Source: Paenibacillus glycanilyticus
GTDB lineage: Bacteria > Bacillota > Bacilli > Paenibacillales > Paenibacillaceae
Direction of reading: 5' to 3'
DNA length: 64,000 nucleotides
Assembly: GCF_023715145.1 (NCBI RefSeq)
Contig: NZ_JAMBNP010000011.1
Coordinates: forward strand, 62,001-126,000
Shown: positions 50,180 through 58,858 of the stretch, one piece after another
Numbering within the stretch: the stretch's first letter is position 1
Layout of the letters: each line of letters opens with the position of its first letter
Program-made: the position numbers and the translations under genes
Notes under the pieces: generated by a model
The model's input: only the letters and a program-made list of their open reading frames with translations
What the model was told of the DNA's origin: nothing
The model's database searches: none

Positions 50180-50699
50180 ATTTCCAATTCTGCTCAATGA
50201 ATTCATCGCGGCCGGACTGCTCGCGGTCTTCCTTGTAATGCTTCGGATTCTTCTTATGGTAATCCTGATGATAATCCTCCGCCGGATAGAACGTCTCCGT
50301 CTCCCGGATCTCCGTCACAATCGGCTTGTCGAAGCGGCCGGACTGCGCAAGCGCCTCCTTCGAAGCCAGCGCAAGCTCCCGCTGCTCGTCGTTATGATAG
50401 AAGATAGCCGTACGGTATTGGCTCCCGCGATCCTGGAACTGTCCTTCCGCATCGGTTGGATCGATCTGCGGCCAGAACAGCTCAAGCAGGCGCTCATAAG
50501 GAAATACCGCCGGGTCGAAGGTAATCTGAACGACCTCGAGGTGACCGGTTGTCCCTTTTTTAACGTCCTCATAAGTTGGATCGACCAAATGGCCGCCCAT
50601 ATATCCGGATACAATTCCGTGAATGCCGGGAAGCTCCTCGAATGGCGTTACCATACACCAGAAGCATCCTCCTGCAAAAGTAGCATGTGTAAGAGGCAT
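50178..50699 (-). CDS. msrA: Peptide methionine-(S)-S-oxide reductase
   Basis: A 173-residue MsrA, which repairs oxidised methionine. The catalytic Cys12 is in FAGGCFWCMVTPFEELPG. Other family stretches are GYMGGHLVDPTYEDVKKGTT and GSQYRTAIFYHNDEQRELAL. AAAGGG precedes the ATG by 9 nt. No msrB is adjacent. It converges on the reductase gene and shares its terminator. Confidence 0.95.
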   Translation of the reverse strand: MPLTHATFAGGCFWCMVTPFEELPGIHGIVSGYMGGHLVDPTYEDVKKGTTGHLEVVQITFDPAVFPYERLLELFWPQIDPTDAEGQFQDRGSQYRTAIFYHNDEQRELALASKEALAQSGRFDKPIVTEIRETETFYPAEDYHQDYHKKNPKHYKEDREQSGRDEFIEQNWK

Positions 50700-50849
50700 C
50701 TTATCTAACCCTTTCTTGTTGCGGCTTACGTTCCTTCACCTCTCTAAAAGTAACTTGTCCCGCCCAAGAAGTCAATTTCGCCGCGCCGCCAAGCGCCAAT
50801 AAGCCTCAAAGCCCTCCGCATCGGGCGGATAAGCAATGAGGCTTACGGC

Positions 50850-51515
50850 TTAAGCGATAGCTCCGTCTCTGATATATAGGACCCTGTCCGCATAAGAGGC
50901 CACCGCCTGATCATGGGTGATCAGGATAATCGTACGGCCTTCGGCATGCAGCTTGGCTAACAGCGCCATTATTTCCTTACCCGTATGTGAATCGAGCGCG
51001 CCTGTAGGTTCATCCGCGAGCAGTATCGAAGGATTTGTTGCAAGCGCTCTCGCTATTGCGACCCTTTGCTGCTGGCCCCCTGACAATTCCGCAGGACGAT
51101 GGTACAGATGCCCGCTCAGCCCAACCGATTCGAGCGTATCCAGCACGGCCTGCTTCCTCTGATGTCCCGGCACTCCCCGGTAGATTAACGGCAGCTCGAC
51201 ATTATCATAAGCCGTTAAGTTTGGTATCAGATTATAGCTTTGGAAAATAAACCCGATCCGCCTGTTCCGCACATCCGCCAACTGATTATCGCTCATTGAC
51301 GATACCCGTCTGCCCTCCAGCGTATAGGTGCCGCTGTCTGCAGTATCCAGGCAGCCCATGATATTCATGAGCGTAGATTTACCGGAACCGGACGGCCCTT
51401 GAATCGCGACAAATTCACCTTGCTGTACTTCAAGGGAAATATGCTGCAGCGCGGTGAAACGCTGCCCGCCCATGCGGTAATGCTTCGTAATTTGCTCCAT
51501 TTGAACGATGGCCAT
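50850..51515 (-). CDS. Orphan LolD/MacB-type ABC ATPase
   Basis: A 221-residue ATPase with Walker A GPSGSGKST, LSGGQQQR and ILLADEPTGALDSHTG. The type (MacB/LolD, Q-loop in FIFQSYNLIPNLTAYDN) normally works with FtsX-like permeases for export of peptides or lipoproteins, or in antibiotic defence. No permease or accessory protein gene is adjacent. ATG 51515 follows GGAGGG by 8 nt. The open frame continues to 51560, but that extension is repeat DNA. Four tandem two-hairpin repeats lie directly upstream and a promoter lies beyond them. Confidence 0.9.
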   Translation of the reverse strand: MAIVQMEQITKHYRMGGQRFTALQHISLEVQQGEFVAIQGPSGSGKSTLMNIMGCLDTADSGTYTLEGRRVSSMSDNQLADVRNRRIGFIFQSYNLIPNLTAYDNVELPLIYRGVPGHQRKQAVLDTLESVGLSGHLYHRPAELSGGQQQRVAIARALATNPSILLADEPTGALDSHTGKEIMALLAKLHAEGRTIILITHDQAVASYADRVLYIRDGAIA

Positions 51516-51534
51516 GTAATGATCCCTCCTATAA

Positions 51535-51753
51535 GAATTGACGCGCGCTTTTTGCGGCAATTCTGCTTCGTAAGCATCGACCTAGAATTGACGCGCGCTT
51601 TTTGCGGCAATTCTGCTTCGTAAGCATCGACCTAGAATTGACGCGCGCTTGTTGCGGCAATTCTGCTTCGTAAGCATTGACTTAAGAATTGACGCGCGCT
51701 TTTGCGGTGACTCACGCTTATTGCGGAAATTCCTGCTTCGTAAGCATTGACCT
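51535..51753 (-). repeat. Two-hairpin pre-ribosome-site repeat, 4 copies (locus 3)
   Basis: Units start at 51535, 51585, 51635 and 51686 (period 50-51 bp); the fourth is longer and degenerate. Read on the minus strand each has TGCTT-ACG-AAGCA and then a hairpin with ends GAATTGCCGC / GCGTCAATTC. The last unit runs into CAATTCTTATAGGAGGG, the ribosome site of the ABC ATPase gene. Repeats and candidate promoter together fill most of the gap 51516-51881; nothing else was recognised there. Confidence 0.85.
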
Positions 51754-51784
51754 ACTATAGAGGCTATTCAAACAGCTTGTTCAA
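51754..51784 (-). promoter_or_regulatory. Candidate promoter upstream of the repeat array
   Basis: On the minus strand TTGAAC (51784-51779) and TATAGT (51759-51754), spacer 19 bp, somewhat long. It would place the whole repeat array in the 5' untranslated region of the ABC ATPase mRNA. Confidence 0.4.
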
Positions 51785-51881
51785 AATATCACAAAAAGCA
51801 TAAGTTTTCCCTGCAGTGGGCTTATATTTTGACCGCTAAACGCGTGTTGCTCCCATTCAAAGAATCGCTGAATGTTTCACC

Positions 51882-52631
51882 TTAAGATCTGCGGGCGTTC
51901 AGCCTCCGCAGCTGCATAATGCGATTGTACATCGTCCTCGTCGGAAGCTTCTTGAAGGGGATTGATTCAGGAGTTGTATTCACCTCAAGAATCCAGGGAT
52001 GCATCTTATGGTCAAGCGCAATATCGAAGCCCAGCTCGTTTAAGAACGGATACTTTGCCTTCAGAAGATGGGCAGAGTCTACGCATAAGACATGCAGCTC
52101 CGATTGCAGCCTTTGGACCAGCTCCGCGCCGCCATGAGCGGCAATAACCGCGTCGAAGGTGTATATATCGGCGCCTTGCGCTCCATTGGTTACGGCCATG
52201 CCGTGCTGGGCAACCCTTGCGAGCATGCCGCTGATCTGCCATTGCCAGCTTTCGTTCAGCTGCACCTCAATGCGCAGATCATAGATCCGGTTCTTGAATC
52301 GCGACAGATGGATGCCCCGTTGCACGAGGTATTTGGTGCCTCTTATTTTGTTTTTCAAGGAAGTAATCAGCTGCGGCCAGGTCAGATTTCTTCTCTTTTT
52401 TGCACCCAGCTGATAGGAATAACTGCCATTCTTATGTTCTACACGCATAACGCCGTCGCCATGGGAGCCGGTATTTGGTTTGATATAGACCATTTGATAG
52501 AGCTGGAGCATCCTTCTCAAAGAGTTTTCACTAAACAGGAGAGTGTGCGGAACATGACTGCGGATTGAAGCTTTTCGGTTAAGAACAACGGTTTTAGCCC
52601 ATTTGTTATAAACGCCTCTTCTTTTTTTCAT
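51882..52631 (-). CDS. YheC/YheD-type ATP-grasp protein
   Basis: A 249-residue protein of the spore-coat-associated YheC/YheD group. It has the ATP-grasp fold with MVYIKPNTGSHGDGVMRVEH near residue 50, FKNRIYDLRIEVQLNESWQW in the middle, and the metal-binding DIALDHKMHPWILEVNTTPE near the C-terminus. Such enzymes usually join a carboxylate to an amine with ATP; YheC/D are linked to the endospore coat. It is divergent from the ligase-SbnA-SbnB operon with 152 bp between the starts. A shared pathway is possible but unproven. Confidence 0.82.
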   Translation of the reverse strand: MKKRRGVYNKWAKTVVLNRKASIRSHVPHTLLFSENSLRRMLQLYQMVYIKPNTGSHGDGVMRVEHKNGSYSYQLGAKKRRNLTWPQLITSLKNKIRGTKYLVQRGIHLSRFKNRIYDLRIEVQLNESWQWQISGMLARVAQHGMAVTNGAQGADIYTFDAVIAAHGGAELVQRLQSELHVLCVDSAHLLKAKYPFLNELGFDIALDHKMHPWILEVNTTPESIPFKKLPTRTMYNRIMQLRRLNARRS

Positions 52632-52783
52632 AGGGAAACTATCTTCCTCCGTCTTCCTGACATGATAGTCTTACAGAAATAACATATGCTTGCCTTTTCT
52701 GCTGCGAGTGGGCTTTATGCGGGGCGATTCTCTTTTGGGGCGCATAGGATGGAAGAATGATCGACCGAAATGGAGGATGCTTC

Positions 52784-54052
52784 ATGCCTATTTCTATGAA
52801 TATTCTCTCTCTCCGTACCAAATGGGAGGAAGTGAGACAGCTGTATCCTTGGTATAAACAGCTAACCGGGGATCGGGACGACTTCAATTGGGAGGACGTT
52901 CCGCTGCTTACGCAGGACAGACTGCTTCCCTATTACGAGAGCGACGAGAGGACTGTTCCGCAAGATTGGAATGTATACCGCACATCGGGTACAAGCGGCA
53001 ATAAACGCAAGGCCATCTACTACGACGCAATAGATGAAGAAGCATATATCCAGTATAAAAAAGAGATGTTCGCGGAGCTGCTCAAAGGCTATAACGTAAC
53101 CCGGGCGTTGAGCGATATGGGGACAGGTCATGCGGAGGCTACCGCCGTGCAAATATTTGAGGAGCTGGGCCTTGCTTGCGAGTCGGTTCCTTTTGGTCTG
53201 CCTGCCGCCGCTCATTTGATCCGTATTTCCGATTATGAACCGGATGTTCTGTACACGATGCCTTCTCTTCTTGACGGCATGCTGCGCGTTGCTCCTCCGG
53301 ATTACAAATGGGGCGTGAAATGCGTCATTCTGGTCGGGGAACCGGCACCTCCCGCATGGAGGCAACGCGTTGCGGAGCGGCTTGGCATTACGGAGCATGA
53401 CGTGATGGATACGCTGGGGAGCATCGAGATTGGAACCATTGCTTATTATGACCGGACGATCGGTCGGTATGTTGTAATGGACGATATCCTTGCGGAAGGC
53501 GTAACGCCAGCTGAGGCAGCATTGCCTGATGTAGAACTGCCCGAGGGTGAACAGCTCCTGGTGCTTACATCGCTTGTCCGGCGGCGTTTTCCGGCCTTGC
53601 GCTTTGTCACTTATGATGTTGTCCGGGATTTGAGAGTGGAGGAGCGGGACGGTAAATCGGTCACAACCTTTGACGCCATCGTGAAGCGGGTCGGACCGGA
53701 GTTGAAGCATGGGGAAAAAATCAGTGTATACGATATTGAAAATGCCATCTTCAAGCATGTCCGGCAAGCTGTTGTGAAGGTGCTAGTGAACGGCAATAAG
53801 CTGCAGGTTCGGATTACGACGGCCGAAGAGCAGGATGAGGCTTTGAAAGCTGCGGTTCGCGACGAGCTGCACAGCACGATTCCGGCTATTGGCGCCATGA
53901 TCCGCGGCGGGCTTCTCGAGCAGATGGATATTTTGTTTATTGCGCAAAGCTCAGCATCGGAAGCTTCCTCGCCGGAGGGGACGGGCAAAAAGCCGATTAA
54001 GCAGAAAAAGCTGTTTGTTCAGCAGGGCAGCGAAGGAAGGGATCATGGATGA
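52784..54052 (+). CDS. AMP-forming ligase, PaaK/F390-synthetase-like
   Basis: A 422-residue adenylate-forming enzyme related to phenylacetate-CoA ligase and coenzyme F390 synthetase. The ATP-binding loop YRTSGTSGNKRKAIYYD lies near residue 70. Later motifs are CVILVGEPAPPAWRQRV and DTLGSIEIGTIAYYDRTIGR. The C-terminal domain is about residues 300-400. ATG 52784 follows GGAGG; ATG 52757 is an alternative adding nine residues. Its stop overlaps sbnA (ATGA). Coupling to L-2,3-diaminopropionate synthesis suggests it activates a carboxylic acid for joining to this amino acid, or activates the amino acid itself. That is inference. Confidence 0.82.
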   Translation: MPISMNILSLRTKWEEVRQLYPWYKQLTGDRDDFNWEDVPLLTQDRLLPYYESDERTVPQDWNVYRTSGTSGNKRKAIYYDAIDEEAYIQYKKEMFAELLKGYNVTRALSDMGTGHAEATAVQIFEELGLACESVPFGLPAAAHLIRISDYEPDVLYTMPSLLDGMLRVAPPDYKWGVKCVILVGEPAPPAWRQRVAERLGITEHDVMDTLGSIEIGTIAYYDRTIGRYVVMDDILAEGVTPAEAALPDVELPEGEQLLVLTSLVRRRFPALRFVTYDVVRDLRVEERDGKSVTTFDAIVKRVGPELKHGEKISVYDIENAIFKHVRQAVVKVLVNGNKLQVRITTAEEQDEALKAAVRDELHSTIPAIGAMIRGGLLEQMDILFIAQSSASEASSPEGTGKKPIKQKKLFVQQGSEGRDHG

Positions 54053-55053
54053 GCGTATACGACAATGTTGCCGCCATGATTGGCAATACTCCCATGGTGA
54101 AGCTTGGGAGGCTGTTTGAAAATGCCGGATTCGAGGTATACGCGAAGCTGGAGATGCATAATCCCGGCGGCAGCGTGAAGGACCGGCCGGCGAAGGCGAT
54201 GCTCCAGGCAGCGTTCGAAGAAGGGCGCATCAAGCCCGGCTCCGTCATTGTAGAATCCAGCTCGGGCAATCTGGCGGTAGGGCTTGCACAGCTGTGCAAC
54301 ACGATGGGCTTCAAATTTATATGCGTAGTGGATCCCAAGACAACGGAAGCGAATCTTCGCGTGCTTCGGGCTTACGGCGCGAGAATTGACCTGGTCCAGA
54401 AGCCGGATCCCGAGACGGGAGAGTTTGTTCCTGCAAGGCTTGCCCGCGTTCGCCGCTGGCTGAAGCGTCTTCCGGATGCCTTCTGGCCCAATCAATACGG
54501 CAACAAAAACAATGCCTTATCCCACCAGCAGACAACGATGACGGAGATCGCAGCAGATCTTCCGGGGCTGGACTATTTGTTTTGCGGGGTCAGCACCTGC
54601 GGAACGATCCGGGGTTGCGTGGACTATATCCGCTCGAACGGGCTTCGGACGAAGGTCATAGCCGTTGATGCGGAAGGCAGCATTATTTTCGGCGGCGAGA
54701 AAGGCAAGGTTACCCGCATGCTTCCGGGGCTCGGAGCGGGAATTAAACCGGGATTATGTCCCGACGAAGGTATACATGAGGTAGTTAGAGTCAACGACCG
54801 GGATTGTATTGCCGGCTGCCGGAGGCTGGTTCGTATGGAGTCGATCCTGGCTGGCGGCTCCTCGGGAGGAGTGATTTCGGCTGTGGAAAAATATAGTCCG
54901 TTCATCGAGCCCGGCTCAACCTGCGCGGTGCTTCTGCCGGACCGCGGAGAACGTTATTTAAATACCGTTTATGACGATACATGGGTATCTCGGTTGTTTG
55001 GCGATAGCTTTGCTGCCGGTCTGCATAAGCATGGAGGAGCGATCAAGGAATGA
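54049..55053 (+). CDS. sbnA: N-(2-amino-2-carboxyethyl)-L-glutamate synthase (SbnA-like)
   Basis: A 334-residue PLP enzyme of the cysteine synthase fold. It begins MIGNTPMVKLGRL, with PLP lysine 44 in NPGGSVKDRPAKA and the phosphate-binding VESSSGNLAVGLAQL. The C-terminal YLNTVYDDTWV is typical of SbnA and not of housekeeping CysK. SbnA condenses O-phospho-L-serine with L-glutamate to form ACEGA, the precursor of L-2,3-diaminopropionate. It is linked by ATGA overlaps to the ligase before it and sbnB after it. Confidence 0.9.
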   Translation: MSVYDNVAAMIGNTPMVKLGRLFENAGFEVYAKLEMHNPGGSVKDRPAKAMLQAAFEEGRIKPGSVIVESSSGNLAVGLAQLCNTMGFKFICVVDPKTTEANLRVLRAYGARIDLVQKPDPETGEFVPARLARVRRWLKRLPDAFWPNQYGNKNNALSHQQTTMTEIAADLPGLDYLFCGVSTCGTIRGCVDYIRSNGLRTKVIAVDAEGSIIFGGEKGKVTRMLPGLGAGIKPGLCPDEGIHEVVRVNDRDCIAGCRRLVRMESILAGGSSGGVISAVEKYSPFIEPGSTCAVLLPDRGERYLNTVYDDTWVSRLFGDSFAAGLHKHGGAIKE

Positions 55054-56018
55054 TTTATTTGAACGAGCGGAATTTGGAGCAGATCGGTATTGATTGGCCG
55101 GTCCTTGCTACTCTTATAGAAGAAGCCGCTGCTGCATTTGCGGCGGGGGAGTGCGCGCAGCCGATCAAGCCTTACCTGAAATACGGCGATGAGCGCAATC
55201 GGATTATCGCGATGCCGGCTTATGTCAATCGTCCGGTTCGGGCCGCCGGCCTTAAGTGGATTGCGAGCTTCCCTGGGAATATCGACATTGGGCTGCCGAG
55301 GGCAAACAGCGTCACGATTCTGAATGACCCGGATACCGGCATTCCTGTTGCGATGGTGCAAGGCAGCCTCATTAGCGCGATCCGTACGGCAGCTGTAAGC
55401 GGCGCTATGCTGCGCAAGCTGATCGCCGGAGGAGATAGACCGCTGCGAGCGGCGGTTATTGGCATGGGGCCAATCGGGCGGATGCATGTTCATATGCTGA
55501 ATGGTCTGCTTGGTGACCGAATTAGCGGAATAACCGCATTTGATCGGCGAAATGTGGACGTGGAGGAATGGCTGAACGGCGTTCCGGCAGTCATACCGGT
55601 CGAGAAGGCGGCTTCCTGGCAGGAAGCATACCGCGCTGCGGACGTGGTATTCACCTGTACGGCAGCGCCGGAGCGGTATATCGACGAGGCTGCTAAGCCG
55701 GATGCGATTCTGATGCATGTCTCGCTTCGCGATTATGAGCTGGATGCCTTGGCGAACGTGGGAACCATCATTGTTGACAGCTGGGAGGAGATCTGCCGGG
55801 CGGATACGGATACGGAACGTCTTCATCTCTATGCCGGCTTGCAGGCTTCCGATACGATAACGCTGGCGGAGGCAATGTCACTGCCGCGGGAGCAATTGAT
55901 TCGTCCGGCAAGACCAACCTTGTTTACGCCGATGGGTCTTGCCATATTCGACGTGGCGGTGGCGGCGCATTACGCCGAGGCGGCGGAGAGGCTTGGGGTA
56001 GGGCAGAGACTGGAGTAG
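55050..56018 (+). CDS. sbnB: NAD-dependent ACEGA dehydrogenase (SbnB-like, ornithine cyclodeaminase fold)
   Basis: A 322-residue protein of the ornithine cyclodeaminase/mu-crystallin family. It has KPYLKYGDERNRIIAMPAYV, GLKWIASFPGNIDIGLPRAN, and the NAD-binding AAVIGMGPIGRMHVHMLNG. SbnB oxidatively hydrolyses ACEGA to L-2,3-diaminopropionate and 2-oxoglutarate. Its ATG overlaps the sbnA stop. Together the two enzymes should make the amino acid used in siderophores and several antibiotics. No siderophore synthetase, NRPS or transporter lies in the window. Confidence 0.9.
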   Translation: MIYLNERNLEQIGIDWPVLATLIEEAAAAFAAGECAQPIKPYLKYGDERNRIIAMPAYVNRPVRAAGLKWIASFPGNIDIGLPRANSVTILNDPDTGIPVAMVQGSLISAIRTAAVSGAMLRKLIAGGDRPLRAAVIGMGPIGRMHVHMLNGLLGDRISGITAFDRRNVDVEEWLNGVPAVIPVEKAASWQEAYRAADVVFTCTAAPERYIDEAAKPDAILMHVSLRDYELDALANVGTIIVDSWEEICRADTDTERLHLYAGLQASDTITLAEAMSLPREQLIRPARPTLFTPMGLAIFDVAVAAHYAEAAERLGVGQRLE

Positions 56019-56061
56019 AGGTGCGCCTGTAAGAAATGATTTGGTCTGTTCTAAATAAAAA

Positions 56062-56101
56062 AAGACAGAAGCCTGGGCAAAGTAGCCTAGGCTTCCGTCT
56101 T
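56062..56101. terminator. Bidirectional terminator between sbnB and the epimerase gene
   Basis: AAGAC-AAGCCT-GGC pairs with GCC-AGGCTT-GTCTT with small mismatches. An A-run on the left serves as T-run for the leftward gene. Confidence 0.75.
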
Positions 56102-56109
56102 ATGTTCTA

Positions 56110-57114
56110 TTACTTAGCCGCCCGCAGGTAGAAACGGCTTGAGTTTTCCCAGATGCCGCCCGGCTCCAGGCTTACGAGACCAATCTCGTCTGCCGGCAGG
56201 CTAACATTAGGCGCATTAACCAGGTTAAGCTGCGGCTCAGGGCAGAAGAAGCCTTTTGTAGCGTTGTTATTCCATACCATCCATTGCTTGAAGGCAGTAC
56301 CCGCATCGTACACAAGCGACACTTGCTCGCGTGCGTCCGTGAGCACCATTTGGTTACGGCCATTGCGCGGTTCAGCCGTGTAATGGTTGTCCATCGCTTC
56401 CCAATAGGTAGGGACACCCGTTGTTTGGATAGCTTGCTCTCCTTCGGACAACGGAAGGAATTGGCCGGTAGGCAGCATGCGCTCGCTCATTTCCCAACGC
56501 TTGCCGATCGTCATCGTGAAGGAGCAGTCTTCCGGCGTGCTGTTAGGCGCGAATGGCGCGTTAACGGCTGTATGGAATGCGACCATGCAAGGCATGGCAT
56601 CCTGACCTTCATTATGTACGGAAATATGCTGAAGAAGTCCTGTATCGTTCAAGGCATAACGGAGACGAAGGGTAAACACATGCGGCAGGAATTCGAAGAT
56701 CGGATGCTTCTCGTCTACCGACAGCTTTAAAGACACGTAGCTTTCCGTTTTGTTTACGCCATAATCTTCAACTGTCCAGACCGCTGTATGGGCAAATCCA
56801 TGAAGATGGTTGCCTGTTCTAGGCTCGTTAATCGGGAAAGTATATGTTCTGCCGTTGAAGTGGAAGCGGCCGTCTTCATAACGGTTAGGAGGGAACAATA
56901 CCGGAATGCCGTGTACGCCCGGGCTTGCTTTAAACGCTTCCATTTCTTGTTCAGCTGGCTCGCGAAGAATATGATAACCTTTGCTTGTGTCGCGGAAAGC
57001 GATTAGATTCGCGCCAACTTCAGGCAGAACGGCAGCTTCGTAAGAGCCCCATTGCAGCCATACTGCAGGCTCGCCTTTATACAATTCCTCAAATGCTTTT
57101 CCTTGCGTGCTCAT
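56110..57114 (-). CDS. Aldose 1-epimerase family protein
   Basis: A 334-residue GalM-like mutarotase. Conserved stretches are YEAAVLPEVGANLIAFRDTS, RTGNHLHGFAHTAVWTVEDY (substrate His residues) and FFCPEPQLNLVNAPNVSLPA, which contains the catalytic-type Glu. These enzymes interconvert sugar anomers. ATG 57114 follows AAGGAGG at 8 nt; the open frame reaches 57189 without family features. It stands alone, between terminators. Confidence 0.85.
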   Translation of the reverse strand: MSTQGKAFEELYKGEPAVWLQWGSYEAAVLPEVGANLIAFRDTSKGYHILREPAEQEMEAFKASPGVHGIPVLFPPNRYEDGRFHFNGRTYTFPINEPRTGNHLHGFAHTAVWTVEDYGVNKTESYVSLKLSVDEKHPIFEFLPHVFTLRLRYALNDTGLLQHISVHNEGQDAMPCMVAFHTAVNAPFAPNSTPEDCSFTMTIGKRWEMSERMLPTGQFLPLSEGEQAIQTTGVPTYWEAMDNHYTAEPRNGRNQMVLTDAREQVSLVYDAGTAFKQWMVWNNNATKGFFCPEPQLNLVNAPNVSLPADEIGLVSLEPGGIWENSSRFYLRAAK

Positions 57115-57225
57115 GGATAATGCCTCCTTATAATCAACCTTCCAATAGAATAACAGGATGGACTTGAACAGACAACCGCCGCATTCCAAGGTTGGAATGC
57201 GGCGGTTGTTTGTTGCGAACCGAGC

Positions 57226-57588
57226 TTATGGCGTTATGCGAAGCTCGTTGTTAATCGTGCGCTGCGTGAAGAGCTGCTGCAGCACGTACTGTTTGCGTCT
57301 AGGTACCGGTACCTGCTTGGATTCGTGATATTCCGAACCAAAATATACGACGCCGCCGGCAATGGATTTGATCTTGCCGATATTAATGTAGCAATTCGTA
57401 TGGACCGGGTAGAAACTGCTATTTGCTGTGAGCTGCTGAATCTGCTCGGCAGTCATTCTCTTCTTTATGTTGTAGTTTCTGCCGTGGAAGCTGACTAGAC
57501 CAAGAGTACCAAGCTTAAAGTAAAGAACGTCCGACTCCAGTTCGAAATCCTCATAGACATTTCTGCCGCTCAGCGTAGTATTCATCAT
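57226..57588 (-). CDS. Stand-alone LytTR-domain DNA-binding protein
   Basis: 120 residues, almost entirely one LytTR domain: GRNYNIKKRMTAEQIQQLTA, FYPVHTNCYINIGKIKSIAG, and the C-terminal ESKQVPVPRRKQYVLQQLF (the usual VPVSRR pattern). No receiver or membrane domain is present, so its input signal is unknown. AAGGGGG lies 7 nt before ATG 57588. It is divergent from the lactonase gene (57752), which it might regulate. Confidence 0.75.
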   Translation of the reverse strand: MMNTTLSGRNVYEDFELESDVLYFKLGTLGLVSFHGRNYNIKKRMTAEQIQQLTANSSFYPVHTNCYINIGKIKSIAGGVVYFGSEYHESKQVPVPRRKQYVLQQLFTQRTINNELRITP

Positions 57589-57751
57589 TCCGATTCCCCC
57601 TTAGAAATGTGAACTACTGATTTGATAGCGCTTACATTATATCACGCCTATTCACGGATGAAAAGACATTTTTTTTTAAACCATTGTGAAGACGGTTGGC
57701 ATGTGCTATGTTCGATTTACTGTACTCTACCCAAAGAAAGGTTGTTGAATA

Positions 57752-58840
57752 ATGAGCAAGAACCAGACTTTTGCAGGGACCTTATACATTGGCTCTTACG
57801 GAGCGGAGTCGGAAGCTACCATTCGCGTATGCGATTTTGACGGTGCGGCCGGCACCATTACGGTTAAACAAGAAGTGACCAAGGTTGAGAACGCTTCGTA
57901 TTTGGCTGTGGATCCGTCGGGTCGTCATCTTTATGCCGTAAGCGAAACGGGCCGGACCGGAACTGAAGCGGGAGGATCCGTTGTCTCCTTTGCTGTTGAA
58001 GAGGGAAGCGGTCATCTGACCGAATTGAACCGCCAGCTGTCGCATGGCGCGGATCCTTGCTACATAACGGTTGACGCTTTGAACAAGACTGCCCTTGTTG
58101 CGAACTATACCGGAGGCAATGCTTCGCTTCTTCCTATTAATGAAGACGGCACGATTGCCCCGGCAACGTCGGTTGTCCGCGAGGAAGCGCCGCTTGGCTC
58201 CAATACCGCGCGCCAGGAAGCTCCTCACGCGCATGCTATTGTTGTTAATGGAAATTATGTATACGTTAATGATCTTGGTACGGACCTCATTCACACGTTC
58301 AAGATTGAAGAGGGAACCAAGCTTGTGAAGCAAAGCTCGTGCAAGCTTCATTCCGGAGCGGGTCCTCGCCATATTGTTTTCCATAAGAGCCAATCCAATG
58401 CTTACGTTATGAATGAACTCGATTCTACGATTACCCTGCTGCGCGTATCGGAGAGCGGCGAGCTGACTCCCGTTCAAACGGTATCCGCTTTGCCGGAAGG
58501 CTTCTCCGGCTACAATGATGCTGCAGACATTCATCTGTCGCCATCCGGACAATACTTGTACAGCTCGAACCGCGGTCATAACAGCATCGCCGTATTTGCC
58601 GTTGATCAAGCAGATGGCGGTCTGACCCTTATTCAGAATGCTTCCTGTGAAGGAGATGCACCGCGTAACTTCCTCGTGCTGCCGGATGGCAGCCAGCTGC
58701 TTGTTGCCAATCAGAAAACAGGCAATATCGTGTTATTTTCGGTTAATCAAGAGACGGGGCTTATCCATTCAGAAGGTACTATACTCGAAGTGCCAAGCCC
58801 GGTATGCATTCGTTTAGGTGCTGCCAAGCGGCTTGGATAA
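57752..58840 (+). CDS. Lactonase-family seven-bladed propeller protein (6-phosphogluconolactonase type)
   Basis: A 362-residue beta-propeller of the Pgl/YkgB family. Typical repeats are NASYLAVDPSGRHLYAVSET, GAGPRHIVFHKSQSNAYVM and DIHLSPSGQYLYSSNRGHN. The family hydrolyses 6-phosphogluconolactone in the pentose phosphate pathway or related lactones. It is followed 18 bp later by an MFS gene, probably co-transcribed. Confidence 0.85.
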   Translation: MSKNQTFAGTLYIGSYGAESEATIRVCDFDGAAGTITVKQEVTKVENASYLAVDPSGRHLYAVSETGRTGTEAGGSVVSFAVEEGSGHLTELNRQLSHGADPCYITVDALNKTALVANYTGGNASLLPINEDGTIAPATSVVREEAPLGSNTARQEAPHAHAIVVNGNYVYVNDLGTDLIHTFKIEEGTKLVKQSSCKLHSGAGPRHIVFHKSQSNAYVMNELDSTITLLRVSESGELTPVQTVSALPEGFSGYNDAADIHLSPSGQYLYSSNRGHNSIAVFAVDQADGGLTLIQNASCEGDAPRNFLVLPDGSQLLVANQKTGNIVLFSVNQETGLIHSEGTILEVPSPVCIRLGAAKRLG

Positions 58841-58858
58841 AAGAAAGAAGGAATTCGT

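Noticed and set aside
51516..51623. N-terminal extension of the ABC ATPase and a similar rightward frame
   Set aside because: The extra residues are translated repeat DNA (MPQKARVNS recurs). The ribosome site GGAGGG marks ATG 51515 as the start.
51535..51753. CRISPR-like spacing of the 50-bp units
   Set aside because: There are no unique spacers: the whole unit repeats, and no cas genes are present.
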